Assembly (NCBI GenBank): GCA_029860075.1
Contig: JAOUBX010000002.1
Coordinates: 1-64,000, forward strand
Length of the DNA: 64,000 bases
Direction of reading: 5' to 3'
From: Deltaproteobacteria bacterium
GTDB lineage: Bacteria; Desulfobacterota; JADFVX01
A program made the translations under genes and the position numbers. Every line of letters begins with the position of its first letter. Positions within the stretch are counted from its first letter, which is position 1. Below are positions 45,172-54,586 of the stretch, one piece after another. Below the pieces are notes generated by a model. The model was not told the origin of the DNA. It made no database searches and was given only the letters and a program-made list of their open reading frames with translations.

Positions 45172-47955
45172 CTACGACAGTCTCCTTGCCAATTTTTCAG
45201 ACAGCGATTCCCCCTCCCCCTTTTCTTCTGTCAGCAGAATAACAGGAATCTGCGAGGGCTCTAACTCTTTTTCCAGCTTTTCAATCAATTCCCTGTCATC
45301 TGCCGCGGCTTGAAGAAAATTAAGTGTAACAGCATCAGGCATAAGCATCTTTGCCGCCCGCAATAATTCATCCTCATTATAAAACATTATCACCTCATAA
45401 CCATCTTCTTCAAGCTCTTTGCACAGTTTTTTGTTCCCCCCCTTACCGGGCTGAAAAATAAGCACAAGCCTGGCCGGTAAAGAGTCCTTGAGCCGCCCTT
45501 TTCTGATTTCTTCTTCAAACTTGCTGAAAAAAGACCGGGGCGCCACATAAGAAGAGCTATCGGCAATCTCTGCGGAGACAGAGTCTTCAAGGGTAAAGTA
45601 AAAAATACTTCCCGAACCTGCCCTGGTTTCAAACCATATAGTCCCTCCCAGAACGTCAACCAGCTTTTTACAAATGACCAGACCGAGCCCCGTTCCTTCA
45701 TAATTCCTGGAATGGGAACTGTCTACCTGGACAAAGGGCTTGAAAAGCTTTTCTATATTTTTAGAATCAATGCCTATTCCATAATCTTTAACTGAAAATT
45801 CGACGGCATTTCCTTCCCGTTTTACACGAACCTCTATGCTCTGATTTTCCCCGCTGAATTTGCTTGCATTGCTCAGGAGGTTAAGCAGCACCTGCCCCAG
45901 CTTTCCCCTGTCAGAAGTCATGGACTCCACATCTGAATCGACATCCAGCTTTATCTGCTGGCTCTTTTTCTCTGCCAGAGGGCTTATCGTCCTGATGAAC
46001 ACCCTTACTTCATTTTCTACATTAAACATTTCTTTTTCAATTTCAATATACCCTGCCTCTATTTTGGACAGATCGAGAATATCGTTGACAATCTGCAGAA
46101 GGTGGAGTCCACTGCCCAGTATATCACCAACGCATTCCTTTTGCTTGACCGTCAATTCACCAACAAGTGAATCGAGGAGTATTTCCGAGAAACCGATAAT
46201 TGCATTGAGCGGGGTCCTAAGCTCATGTGAAACGAGAGAAATAAATTCCCCTCTTAATTGGTCTACCTGAAGAAGTTCTTCATTCTTTTTACCAAGCATA
46301 TCACTTTTAAGCTTAAGATCACTGGCCAGTTCTTTCAGTTTCTCTTCTGCAGCCACCTTTTCAATACCGATACCGAGAAGAAAAGACGCAAAATTAACAA
46401 ACTCAAGTTCTTTATCAAAAAAATGATCTTTACCGAACAGGAGGAGGCCCCTCACCTGCATGTCCCCCCCCACGACAGGGGCACAAACTATTTTGTACGG
46501 CTTGTGAGAAGAAAAAAGACGTCTCACTTCATCGTCCTGCCCAAGCTCACTTAACACCCCGTCAATACTTTTATTGCTTTCAAACACTTCGCCCATTACA
46601 CCGGAACCGGCATTGATTAAAGAAATATCTTCCACCCTGCCGGCAGTTGCAAGGTTTTCCATTTTTCTCCCTTTGCGGGAACCATAAAAGACAATCCCTC
46701 CCTCTGCCTGAAGATAGTCGGAAATATTTTCCAGGAAGCCTTTCCCCACATCTTCCTTTACGTTCGACTGGAGTATAACATAAAGGAGATCGTTATAAGC
46801 GGAAACGGCTTTACTCTGATCGGCAAGCTCTTTGTTATTCTTCTCCAGCCTGAGGTTGGCATCTTCCAGTTCCAGCTTCTGTTCACTGAGCCTGTCGAAC
46901 ATATTCCGGATGCTTCTTTCTAATATGAGAATTTCATCATTAGTCCGCAAATCCTGTTCAACAAGGTCTTCCACTCCCTTAAGACCCTTCAGAAAGCGGA
47001 GAATCTTTTCGATAGGATTTGTAATACGACGGGCAATTAAAAGGGCAATAACAATAAATCCCACGCTTCCCGACAGGGTAAGCCAGACAAAAAACTTTGC
47101 CAGCGCCTCGGCCTCTGTGTAAAGGCTTTCACGATCCTGGAGCGCTAAAATTTTCCAGTCCATACCGGGGAAATTATAGTATCCTTTGAGTTTTGACATG
47201 AAGGCCAGGTATTTTTCTCCCTCAAAGAATTTATTTTCTTCTATAGAATCAATAATTGCGCCAACACCGGGCAAATCATCGGCATAGTCGTTAAAAGCAG
47301 TCCTTGCGCCCTTAAGATCTGCCAGGATGATATTATCATGGGAAAGGAGAAATACTTCTCCATGGGGAACATTAAGATCGATTATATGGGCGGCAACGGC
47401 TGACAGTTTGATATCATTATGAATCACTCCCTTGAAATCCCCCCGGTAATCATAGACGGGCGCACAAAAATCGATGACGGGAACAGGTTCCGAAAGTCCT
47501 GACATGTGAGGATCGCCAAAAATGACATGGGGCGCCTTCCCATCAGGAGAATTCAGTTGTGAGAGCAGCTTCCGGAAACAGGAATCATCTCCCATAAAAG
47601 CCCCCATACCCGATTCATCACTTGAAGCGATGACAGTCCCTCTTTTATCGATCAGGCCGAGCCACGCATAGGGCGTATAGCGCTCTTTTACCATTTTGAA
47701 AAAATCTGATTTTTCCCGGTTTTTTCCTTCTTCACGCATAAGAGGCAACATGGAATGAATGTAAGTATCGTTATACCTGAAATAAAGAAGATGATCTATC
47801 CTGTGACCGGCCGGGGCCGGCATAATAGTGAAACGTTTCTTTATTTCCTGGGCGACCCCTTTTCTTGCTGCCCTGTAACTCACATATCCGCTGACGAGAA
47901 GCGGAATGATGCCGAGGAAAAAGAGCGTTAAAATTAATCTGGTGCGAATTTTCAT
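45172..47955 (-). CDS. Cache-HAMP-GAF hybrid-type histidine kinase with degenerate receiver
   Basis: 927 residues. TM1 about 7-27, Cache-like periplasmic domain to about 285, TM2 about 290-312, HAMP, coiled coil, GAF about 395-540, HisKA (SLVSHELRTPLNAIIGFSE), HATPase (NLLSNASKFS, KDYGIGI, GTGLGLVICK), and a C-terminal receiver-like fold about 815-927. That last domain has Asn where the phospho-acceptor Asp is expected (VTLNFLQA), so it is unlikely to accept phosphate. No gene closer than about 110 bp upstream. Confidence 0.88.
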   Translation of the reverse strand: MKIRTRLILTLFFLGIIPLLVSGYVSYRAARKGVAQEIKKRFTIMPAPAGHRIDHLLYFRYNDTYIHSMLPLMREEGKNREKSDFFKMVKERYTPYAWLGLIDKRGTVIASSDESGMGAFMGDDSCFRKLLSQLNSPDGKAPHVIFGDPHMSGLSEPVPVIDFCAPVYDYRGDFKGVIHNDIKLSAVAAHIIDLNVPHGEVFLLSHDNIILADLKGARTAFNDYADDLPGVGAIIDSIEENKFFEGEKYLAFMSKLKGYYNFPGMDWKILALQDRESLYTEAEALAKFFVWLTLSGSVGFIVIALLIARRITNPIEKILRFLKGLKGVEDLVEQDLRTNDEILILERSIRNMFDRLSEQKLELEDANLRLEKNNKELADQSKAVSAYNDLLYVILQSNVKEDVGKGFLENISDYLQAEGGIVFYGSRKGRKMENLATAGRVEDISLINAGSGVMGEVFESNKSIDGVLSELGQDDEVRRLFSSHKPYKIVCAPVVGGDMQVRGLLLFGKDHFFDKELEFVNFASFLLGIGIEKVAAEEKLKELASDLKLKSDMLGKKNEELLQVDQLRGEFISLVSHELRTPLNAIIGFSEILLDSLVGELTVKQKECVGDILGSGLHLLQIVNDILDLSKIEAGYIEIEKEMFNVENEVRVFIRTISPLAEKKSQQIKLDVDSDVESMTSDRGKLGQVLLNLLSNASKFSGENQSIEVRVKREGNAVEFSVKDYGIGIDSKNIEKLFKPFVQVDSSHSRNYEGTGLGLVICKKLVDVLGGTIWFETRAGSGSIFYFTLEDSVSAEIADSSSYVAPRSFFSKFEEEIRKGRLKDSLPARLVLIFQPGKGGNKKLCKELEEDGYEVIMFYNEDELLRAAKMLMPDAVTLNFLQAAADDRELIEKLEKELEPSQIPVILLTEEKGEGESLSEKLARRLS

Positions 47956-48071
47956 AATTAGACGCTAACAGTTAAATTCTAAAGGGAACCGTCAGGCACC
48001 CTTTCTTGCCTTATAAAGAAAATAATAACTCATACAACAAAGCTGAGGCTTTCAATAAATCCACAAATAAA

Positions 48072-48557
48072 TCATATTTCCAGCCATTCATAAAAATCAT
48101 GGAGCGAGGAAAAGTTCAAAAAAATGGCCTCTGAAATAAGCTCTATCCTTTTAATAGAAGGAGAGAGATCATCCAATATATCCTTCATATCCATAGCTGA
48201 GAAAGAAGAGTCCTGCCATGGTATGGTATCAAATTCTCCTTTACGCCGCGCAGGTAATATGACAGACGGGGGCCGGCATTTCCCATTGTCAACAGTCTCG
48301 AGAAGAAGGGCTTCACTCCTTCCTTCGACATAAAAAATGACCTTTATATTTCCTCGCTCATCAAGAACTGAAGCCGCCTTTTTAAGGATAATCCCTGCAA
48401 GTTCATCTTCTTTTTTTTCAACATCAGGGGCAGGAATCTTTTTGCGTCTTTCATAGACAGGCGGCGGTTCCAGAGATTCCGAAATATGAAAGGTAATCGG
48501 TTTTGTCAAATCGGAAATGAGAGATGCATCACCGAGTCCGCCTTTTATTTTACCCAT
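48072..48557 (-). CDS. Small protein coupled to ParA, unknown
   Basis: 161 residues, no recognised domain. The N terminus is basic (MGKIKGGLGD), the middle has PPPVYERRKKIPAPDVEKKEDE and the C terminus is mixed charged with LELISEAIFLNF-like helices. It starts 13 bp inside the end of the ParA gene. Its location suggests a ParA partner or regulator. Confidence 0.7.
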   Translation of the reverse strand: MGKIKGGLGDASLISDLTKPITFHISESLEPPPVYERRKKIPAPDVEKKEDELAGIILKKAASVLDERGNIKVIFYVEGRSEALLLETVDNGKCRPPSVILPARRKGEFDTIPWQDSSFSAMDMKDILDDLSPSIKRIELISEAIFLNFSSLHDFYEWLEI

Positions 48558-49303
48558 TTAATTACCTCTTTTGACATGCTGTAATAATCCTGTGCGCCGT
48601 TACTGCCTTTGTCATATTCGAAAATCGTTTTCTGGTAACTGGGTGATTCAGCCAGTCTTATATTAGGCCTGATAAATGATTTGAAAACTTTGCCGGGAAA
48701 TGAGCTTTCAAGTTTATGGAGCACCTCCCTTGAAAGCATGTTCCTGTTATCATAGCGGATGACCAGAAAGCCCATGATTTCAAGCCTTTCATTAAGTTCC
48801 TTTATCTCTTCAATTTTTTTAAGCACCAGTCTCAGGCCCACAAGAGAATAAAAACCTACATCGACAGGAACAATGATCCACTTGCTTGCCATGAGGGCAT
48901 TGGATACGAGAACACCCATTCTCGGCGGACAGTCGATAATAATAAAATCATAGTAGCCCTCTACCTGGGCTATCTTCCTTTTAAGCCGTTCTTCATGACG
49001 GTCCATTTCCATCATTTCAAGTTCCGCCCTGTGAAGTGACATGGTGGAAGGCGCAATATGAATATTACCTTTTTTAAAAATATTGTATTTAAAATCAACA
49101 TCATCATCGAGGAGGATATCTGTCATGGAAATAACAATATCTTCGATATTAATTCCAAAGGTAAGCGATGAACTCCCCTGGGGGTCCATATCGATGAGCA
49201 GGACTTTTTTGCCTGCAACTGCTAGCGCCGCAGAAAGATTGACAGCCGTTGTCGTCTTACCGCAGCCTCCCTTCTGATTCGCTATTGAAATAATTTCAGC
49301 CAT
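48545..49303 (-). CDS. ParA/MinD-like ATPase
   Basis: 252 residues. Deviant Walker A KGGCGKTTT (Cys in place of the usual Val), LLIDMDPQGSSS (A'), and FIIIDCPPRMG (B). The family partitions plasmids, chromosomes or protein arrays by dynamic ATP cycles. No ParB gene is next to it, only the 161-aa protein and a CheW, so positioning of the chemosensory array is a reasonable inference. Confidence 0.93.
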   Translation of the reverse strand: MAEIISIANQKGGCGKTTTAVNLSAALAVAGKKVLLIDMDPQGSSSLTFGINIEDIVISMTDILLDDDVDFKYNIFKKGNIHIAPSTMSLHRAELEMMEMDRHEERLKRKIAQVEGYYDFIIIDCPPRMGVLVSNALMASKWIIVPVDVGFYSLVGLRLVLKKIEEIKELNERLEIMGFLVIRYDNRNMLSREVLHKLESSFPGKVFKSFIRPNIRLAESPSYQKTIFEYDKGSNGAQDYYSMSKEVIKWVK

Positions 49304-49348
49304 TTGTGCCTTTAAACCCGGAAACGGTAGTTGGGCATGGTTTCCAGG

Positions 49349-50074
49349 TTAAGTCTCAAATTCCTTTATATTTTCGCCCTCTTTACAGACAACCATCTTT
49401 TCATTATCCTCAAAAATGTTTACCATGGCCCCTATATGCTTTTTCCCGATATAATAACTTTTTCCCCGAATACTTATCTGGCCCGATGAAGAAACCTTGT
49501 AAGAGGGGGGCTCACTGCTCTTTTTAGTTTCCGCCTCAACAGAAGCCGGCTCTTCAGATCTTTCAGCGGGGAGGGGGCCTTTCAGCCCGAGCCCCTCTTT
49601 CATGACAATCTTTTCGGTAGCAGAAAAAATCTCATCAAGATTAAGTATTATAGTCAACTTGTCTTTAACCTCGACTACACCATCAATGTAATCCCCTTTT
49701 AATCCTCCAACCAGCTTCGGTGGCGGTTCAATAGTATCTTCCGGCAATTTAAGCACCTCATAGACCTTATCAACCTGGATACCTACGGAAAAGTCCTGCA
49801 TTTCAAGGACGATAATTCGCGTCTCTTCGTCCCTTTCTCCCGGCGCCATTTCAAACCTGGCCCTCATATCGACTATAGGAATAATATCCCCTCTCAGGCT
49901 GATTATCCCCTCGATAAACTCAGGAGACCTGGGAAGTGGAACGATGTTATAATCGGCAATGATCTCCCTGGCTTCATCTATGGAGATGCCGAACTTTTCA
50001 CGGCCAAGACCAAAAGTGATAAACTTTAAAACCGCTCCTGACGAAATATTTTCTTTATCTTCCCCGTCCGTCAT
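49349..50074 (-). CDS. cheW: CheW with C-terminal extension
   Basis: 241 residues. CheW domain about 12-150 (FGLGREKFGISIDEAREIIADYNIVPLPRS, FIEGIISLRG). A Pro/Glu/Lys linker about 155-190 is followed by a short module QISIRGKSYYIGKKHIGAMV that looks like a small beta structure. The extension may be what contacts the ParA system downstream. Confidence 0.9.
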   Translation of the reverse strand: MTDGEDKENISSGAVLKFITFGLGREKFGISIDEAREIIADYNIVPLPRSPEFIEGIISLRGDIIPIVDMRARFEMAPGERDEETRIIVLEMQDFSVGIQVDKVYEVLKLPEDTIEPPPKLVGGLKGDYIDGVVEVKDKLTIILNLDEIFSATEKIVMKEGLGLKGPLPAERSEEPASVEAETKKSSEPPSYKVSSSGQISIRGKSYYIGKKHIGAMVNIFEDNEKMVVCKEGENIKEFET

Positions 50075-50085
50075 AAACCATCCCT

Positions 50086-52083
50086 CTATATTTTAAAACG
50101 CTCCGTAAGTCGTCTCAGGTTATCTCCCAGTCTGGCAAGCTCCTGTGAAGTCTGCGCAATTTCTTCAGAGCTTGCAGCCGTCTCTTTGATAATGGTGGCG
50201 ATATTCTCCATTGACACAGCCACCTCATCGGAAACAGCGGCCTGCTGTTTGGAAGCTTCGGCAACCATTTCAATGGAATCGACAGTCTCCTTAACCTGGT
50301 TAATAATATGCTGGAGCGCCTCACCCGTATCATTAGAGAGCTTGCTCCCCTCCGACACCTCATTGGTAACACCCGTCATTGAAGCAACCGTTGCCGACGT
50401 ATCGCCCTGGATTTCTTCCACAATTTCAGTAATCCGGACTGTGGAATCGGCCGACTTTTCGGCAAGCTTCCTGATTTCTTCAGCAACAACCTCAAAACCG
50501 CGCCCATGCTCGCCGGCTCTGTTCGCCTCAATGGCGGCATTCAAGGCAAGCAGATTTGTCTGGGCCGCGATCTCTTTAATAACTTCGACGATCTTACCAA
50601 TTTGCCTGGAACGTTCACCCAGTCCCTGGACCTTTTCACTGGACTCGGAAACGGCATACTCGATCCTCGACATTCCCTCCATTGTATTTGAAACAATCTG
50701 CCCCCCCCTGGCAGCCGTTTCAGAGGTTTTTTTTGAAACTTCAAGTGATTTCTGGGAATTGGCAAATGTAGCTTGCACGGATGATGCCATCTCTTCTATG
50801 GCCGAGCCAATTTCAGCGGATTGTCTCGACTGGTTATCGACCCCCGCCGCCAGTTCTTCCGTCGAACTCGATATCTGCTCGGAGGCAGAGGCAATACTGT
50901 TTGCCGCCTCTTTAATGTCTCTGATCATTTCCTGAAGGCCATCCATAAACTTGTTAAAGGCCATAGAAGCCTGAGCAACTTCATCGCTCCCTGCCACATC
51001 GACACGGAGTGTAAGATCGCCGCCGCCTGAAGCGAGTTCCTCCATCGATTTTCGCTGCATAATAACAGGTGTCGTAATACCACTATTAATAAAATAAGCG
51101 GCTATGATGGCAAAAAGAAAGGCAAAAACGGTAATGATTATGTATCTCACAAGAGCTAAAGAAGCATTTTGACGAAATTCTTTCGCTTTGGCATAAAGGT
51201 CTGTTGAAAGTTTGTCTTCCACTTCCTTTAACAGGTTAATTTTGCCGGTAATCATCTTGAACCAGTAACCGGGAGCAATACCGAAGGAACCTGTCGCCGC
51301 TTTTTCAATAGCTACTTTCCTCATTCTAAGGACTTCACTCACATATTCACCTTGAAGCTTGCTCCGGTAATATTCTTTTTGTTCGGCAGGGGCGAACCCG
51401 AGAAATACCCGCATATAGGTGTTCTGGGCCTCGACAAGAGACATGAACTTGCTGTACATTCCGGGGTCAAAATGATCGGCGGCAAAGGTACTGCTCATAA
51501 CAGCCCTTTCAATACCTGCCCTTTCCTTTCCCTGAAGGAAATTGACATAAGCGGTAATCAAGGTGGAGAGTTCGGCATTTTTGCTTATTTTACCGATAAA
51601 GCCGATGGAATCAAGGAATGCGGCATTCATATCCGTATACCAGCCAATGGCCTCCCTGGCCGATAAATCAAGTTCACTGACGAGGTTTCTTTTTTTCTCG
51701 ATCACATCAAGAAAAACCATCCCCTTGTCAAATGCCTCTTTAAACTCTTTACTTAATTTGCCACCATTAAAAGTCTTCAAAAAAACTTTCAAACTTGCGA
51801 TTTTTGCATCAGTCAAACTGCGCTGCACCGAAATTTCACTGACAAAGCGGGTCCCTTTGCTGCCCAGGTAGCCTGCCGTTCTTCCCCTCTCCTTCTGTGT
51901 CTCATGAACAAGGGCGCTGATCTTTACGGCAAGTTGGGAAAGAAGCTCCAGATCGTGCATATCCCTGGAAAGCTGGTATTTTTCCAGAATCCCGCTGGAC
52001 GAAAAATAGAGCAACCCGGCAAGCGGAAAAAACATCATCAATGCCAGTTTGCTCCTGATTTTGAGATTGTTCAGAAAAGACAT
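50086..52083 (-). CDS. MCP with nitrate/nitrite-sensing (NIT) domain
   Basis: About 665 residues from ATG 52081-52083 (GGAGGAG 5 bases upstream; an earlier ATG 15 bases on lies inside that site). TM1 about 13-33, periplasmic NIT domain about 45-310 with [18 protein letters not shown] and [15 protein letters not shown]2 about 318-340, HAMP, signalling domain with canonical-type tip [23 protein letters not shown] domains are associated with nitrate and nitrite sensing; direct binding is not seen here. Confidence 0.93.
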   Translation of the reverse strand: MSFLNNLKIRSKLALMMFFPLAGLLYFSSSGILEKYQLSRDMHDLELLSQLAVKISALVHETQKERGRTAGYLGSKGTRFVSEISVQRSLTDAKIASLKVFLKTFNGGKLSKEFKEAFDKGMVFLDVIEKKRNLVSELDLSAREAIGWYTDMNAAFLDSIGFIGKISKNAELSTLITAYVNFLQGKERAGIERAVMSSTFAADHFDPGMYSKFMSLVEAQNTYMRVFLGFAPAEQKEYYRSKLQGEYVSEVLRMRKVAIEKAATGSFGIAPGYWFKMITGKINLLKEVEDKLSTDLYAKAKEFRQNASLALVRYIIITVFAFLFAIIAAYFINSGITTPVIMQRKSMEELASGGGDLTLRVDVAGSDEVAQASMAFNKFMDGLQEMIRDIKEAANSIASASEQISSSTEELAAGVDNQSRQSAEIGSAIEEMASSVQATFANSQKSLEVSKKTSETAARGGQIVSNTMEGMSRIEYAVSESSEKVQGLGERSRQIGKIVEVIKEIAAQTNLLALNAAIEANRAGEHGRGFEVVAEEIRKLAEKSADSTVRITEIVEEIQGDTSATVASMTGVTNEVSEGSKLSNDTGEALQHIINQVKETVDSIEMVAEASKQQAAVSDEVAVSMENIATIIKETAASSEEIAQTSQELARLGDNLRRLTERFKI

Positions 52084-52334
52084 GCTCTCCTCCTTCATAA
52101 AAACAACGTTTAATAATGACTAAATTTCAGCGCTGTCCGCTTTGGCAATTACAGCCGTGTTTCGTTTCAAATAAGCGGAGAAAGCCTTCTCTCGAATGCA
52201 GTGAGAGATCTTTAAGGTTTCTCCTCACACCTCTCAGAAACCTCCGGCTCGAAATGGCAGATTTATCAGATTAATTATCCTAAATATTAATCCTTGCAAA
52301 TTTCTAACGGAACAACACTGACTGGATATTAACA

Positions 52335-54002
52335 TTACAATCCCTTCCATAAAGCCGGCACATCGAGAACAAGCACAAGCTCTCCGCTGCCGAGGATGCT
52401 GGCGCCGGAGATCCCCTCAGGAGGTGAAGCAAGCCTTTCAATAAAGTTTCCAAGCGGTTTGATGACCGTCTCCACCTTACCCATGAATTCATCAATAATA
52501 AGGCCCGCCCTGACACCCATCTGGTTCAGTATAACGGCATTCATCGTCCCCTCCCAGAGACCTGAGAATTTTTCCATACCGAACAGGTCCGACAGGCTAA
52601 CGACAGGCACGGGCTGGTGCCTTAGCATGTAGATTTTTTCTCCCTTAACATATTCAAAACTTTCATCAGGGATCATTATCGTCTCATCGACGTAAGACAT
52701 GGGAATGCCGAATATGTGCATTCCTTCTCTCACAAGGAATAGCTGAACAATGGCAAGCGTAAGCGGAACCCTGACGGTAATAGTCGTGCCAAGGCCCTCT
52801 TCCCAGGCCAGTCTCACATGACCGCCGATCTTTTCGATATTCGATTTGACCACATCCATACCGACACCTCTGCCTGAGACGGAATCGACGCCTGATGCCG
52901 TAGTGAAACCGGAAAAAAAGATGAGTTTTGCCGCTTCATCATCATTCATGTTTCGGGCATCTTCAGCGCTCACTATTCCTTTTTCAAGGGCCTTTTCCTT
53001 TATTTTTCCCACATCGAGCCCATTGCCGTCATCCCTGACTTCAATATAGATACTGTTATGTTCATGGTAAGCATTGAGAATGATAGTTCCCGACTTGCTC
53101 TTACCGAGCTTCAAACGTTCACCTTCACTTTCAATACCGTGACTGATACAGTTTCTAACAAGATGAACAAGAGGATCATAAAGGAACTCGATAACACTTT
53201 TATCGAGTTCCGTCTCCTCCCCTTCAGTAACGAGCTTAACGTCCTTTCCAAGGGAACGGCCCGTATCTCTCACAAGCCTGTAAAACCTGCCAAAAAGGTC
53301 TTTAACAGGAACCATCCTTATTCCCAGCACTTCATCCTGAAGCTGAGCCGCAATAGTATCGATGTAAGAAGCAATCTCCGAAAGTCCGTCATTTTTGAGT
53401 TCATTACTTATCTGGAGAAGCCTGCTCCGTCCCGCCGTCAGTTCTCCCACAAGGTTTACCATCCTGTCGAGACGGACTGTGTTTACCCGCATGGAAGCGC
53501 TGTCACGGCCTTCAGGCCCGGCAGCAGTCTCTTCACTCTGCTGCGGTATATCTTTTTCGTCCACATGAGCGGCGGCAGTCTCTTCCTTGAAATCTGCCGG
53601 GGGGCCCTCTAATAACTTTTCCAGCTTGCTCATTATGCCGGAAATATCTCCCGCTTCTTCACTTCCTGATATAAAATCTTCAAGAAGCCTGTTAGCGAGA
53701 TCGAGGGAATCAAAGAAAGTATCGATTATTTCGGGAAAAAAAGGGAGGGTTCCTTCTCTTAAGCTTTCAAGAACATTTTCTATTTTGTGCGAAATATCGC
53801 CAAGGGCCGTAAGGCCAATGAAACCGGCATTGCCCTTAAGGGTATGAGCCAGGCGGAAAAGACTGTTAATAATATCCTTATCTCCGGGAGAGTTTTCAAA
53901 ACTGACCAGTTCTTTAGACAGTTTTTCCAGAATTTCCTTGTTTTCGGAAACAAACTCACCATAGAGTTCACTTAGATCAGGAATATTATTATCTTCGCTC
54001 AT
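52335..54002 (-). CDS. cheA: Chemotaxis histidine kinase CheA (second copy)
   Basis: 555 residues. HPt with H53 (LAHTLKG), short linker, dimerisation region, HATPase (VRNCISHGIES, DDGNGLDVGK, GRGVGMDVVK), CheW-like C terminus ending LVLVLDVPALWKGL. It is shorter than CheA1, mostly in the P2 region. It follows the CheY gene by 10 bp. Confidence 0.96.
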   Translation of the reverse strand: MSEDNNIPDLSELYGEFVSENKEILEKLSKELVSFENSPGDKDIINSLFRLAHTLKGNAGFIGLTALGDISHKIENVLESLREGTLPFFPEIIDTFFDSLDLANRLLEDFISGSEEAGDISGIMSKLEKLLEGPPADFKEETAAAHVDEKDIPQQSEETAAGPEGRDSASMRVNTVRLDRMVNLVGELTAGRSRLLQISNELKNDGLSEIASYIDTIAAQLQDEVLGIRMVPVKDLFGRFYRLVRDTGRSLGKDVKLVTEGEETELDKSVIEFLYDPLVHLVRNCISHGIESEGERLKLGKSKSGTIILNAYHEHNSIYIEVRDDGNGLDVGKIKEKALEKGIVSAEDARNMNDDEAAKLIFFSGFTTASGVDSVSGRGVGMDVVKSNIEKIGGHVRLAWEEGLGTTITVRVPLTLAIVQLFLVREGMHIFGIPMSYVDETIMIPDESFEYVKGEKIYMLRHQPVPVVSLSDLFGMEKFSGLWEGTMNAVILNQMGVRAGLIIDEFMGKVETVIKPLGNFIERLASPPEGISGASILGSGELVLVLDVPALWKGL

Positions 54003-54012
54003 CTCCTATCGT

Positions 54013-54378
54013 TCATCCTATTATTTTTTCCACGGCTCCCAACAGTTCGGGCGGCTGAAAAGGCTTGTTCAAAAAATTGCTTGCCCCCAGTTCCATCGCT
54101 GTCTGCCTGTCGGTCTCTCCTTTTTCACTGGTCAGCATAATAACAGGCGTCTTTGCAAACTCAGGATTCCCCTTTACCTCTTTCAGTACCTCCAGGCCAT
54201 TCATTCTCGGCATCATGATATCAAGGATAATCAGGTCAAAGGTATCGTTTGAAACCTTCTCCATACCTTCAACACCATCATTAGCAGTAACAACTTCGTA
54301 GCCTTTATACTTTAAGGTAAAGGAAATGAATTTCTGAGTTGCCGGCGAATCTTCAATACAGAGTATCTTTTTTGCCAT
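54013..54378 (-). CDS. cheY: CheY-like response regulator
   Basis: 121 residues, receiver only. E9/D10, D53 (LDIMMPRMNG), T in LTSEK, K in LNKPF. It is in the same operon as cheA2. Confidence 0.93.
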   Translation of the reverse strand: MAKKILCIEDSPATQKFISFTLKYKGYEVVTANDGVEGMEKVSNDTFDLIILDIMMPRMNGLEVLKEVKGNPEFAKTPVIMLTSEKGETDRQTAMELGASNFLNKPFQPPELLGAVEKIIG

Positions 54379-54412
54379 CTCTTCTCCTTTACTAATCCAT
54401 ATAAACGGGTTC

Positions 54413-54488
54413 TTTTTAATACCCCTTGCGGGGTATAAGTACCTTTACGAAATTATTTTCTATAAAAAATCTTAGAAAATAATTTCTA
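54413..54488. repeat. 88-bp direct repeat unit, copy 1
   Basis: 76 bp nearly identical to 54501-54576 (period 88 bp). It holds ATACCCC/TTGC/GGGGTAT (54419-54436) and a 14-bp perfect stem GAAATTATTTTCTA/TAGAAAATAATTTC (54449-54486, 10-base loop). Confidence 0.95.
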
Positions 54489-54500
54489 TAAAGGGGCTCT

Positions 54501-54576
54501 TTTTTAATACCCCTTGCGGGGTATAAGTACCTTTACGAAATTATTTTCTATAAAAAATCTTAGAAAATAATTTCTA
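54501..54576. repeat. 88-bp direct repeat unit, copy 2
   Basis: Same two hairpins as copy 1. In this copy AGTACCTT (54527-54534) and AAGGTACT (54576-54583) extend the long stem further, ending 3 bp before the cheR stop codon at 54587. Confidence 0.95.
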
Positions 54577-54586
54577 AGGTACTAAA

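Noticed and set aside
50186-50935. 249-codon plus-strand frame opposite the NIT receptor
   Set aside because: Composition follows from the antisense of the MCP signalling domain.
53058-53612. 184-codon plus-strand frame opposite cheA2
   Set aside because: Overlaps a secure gene and is not recognisable.
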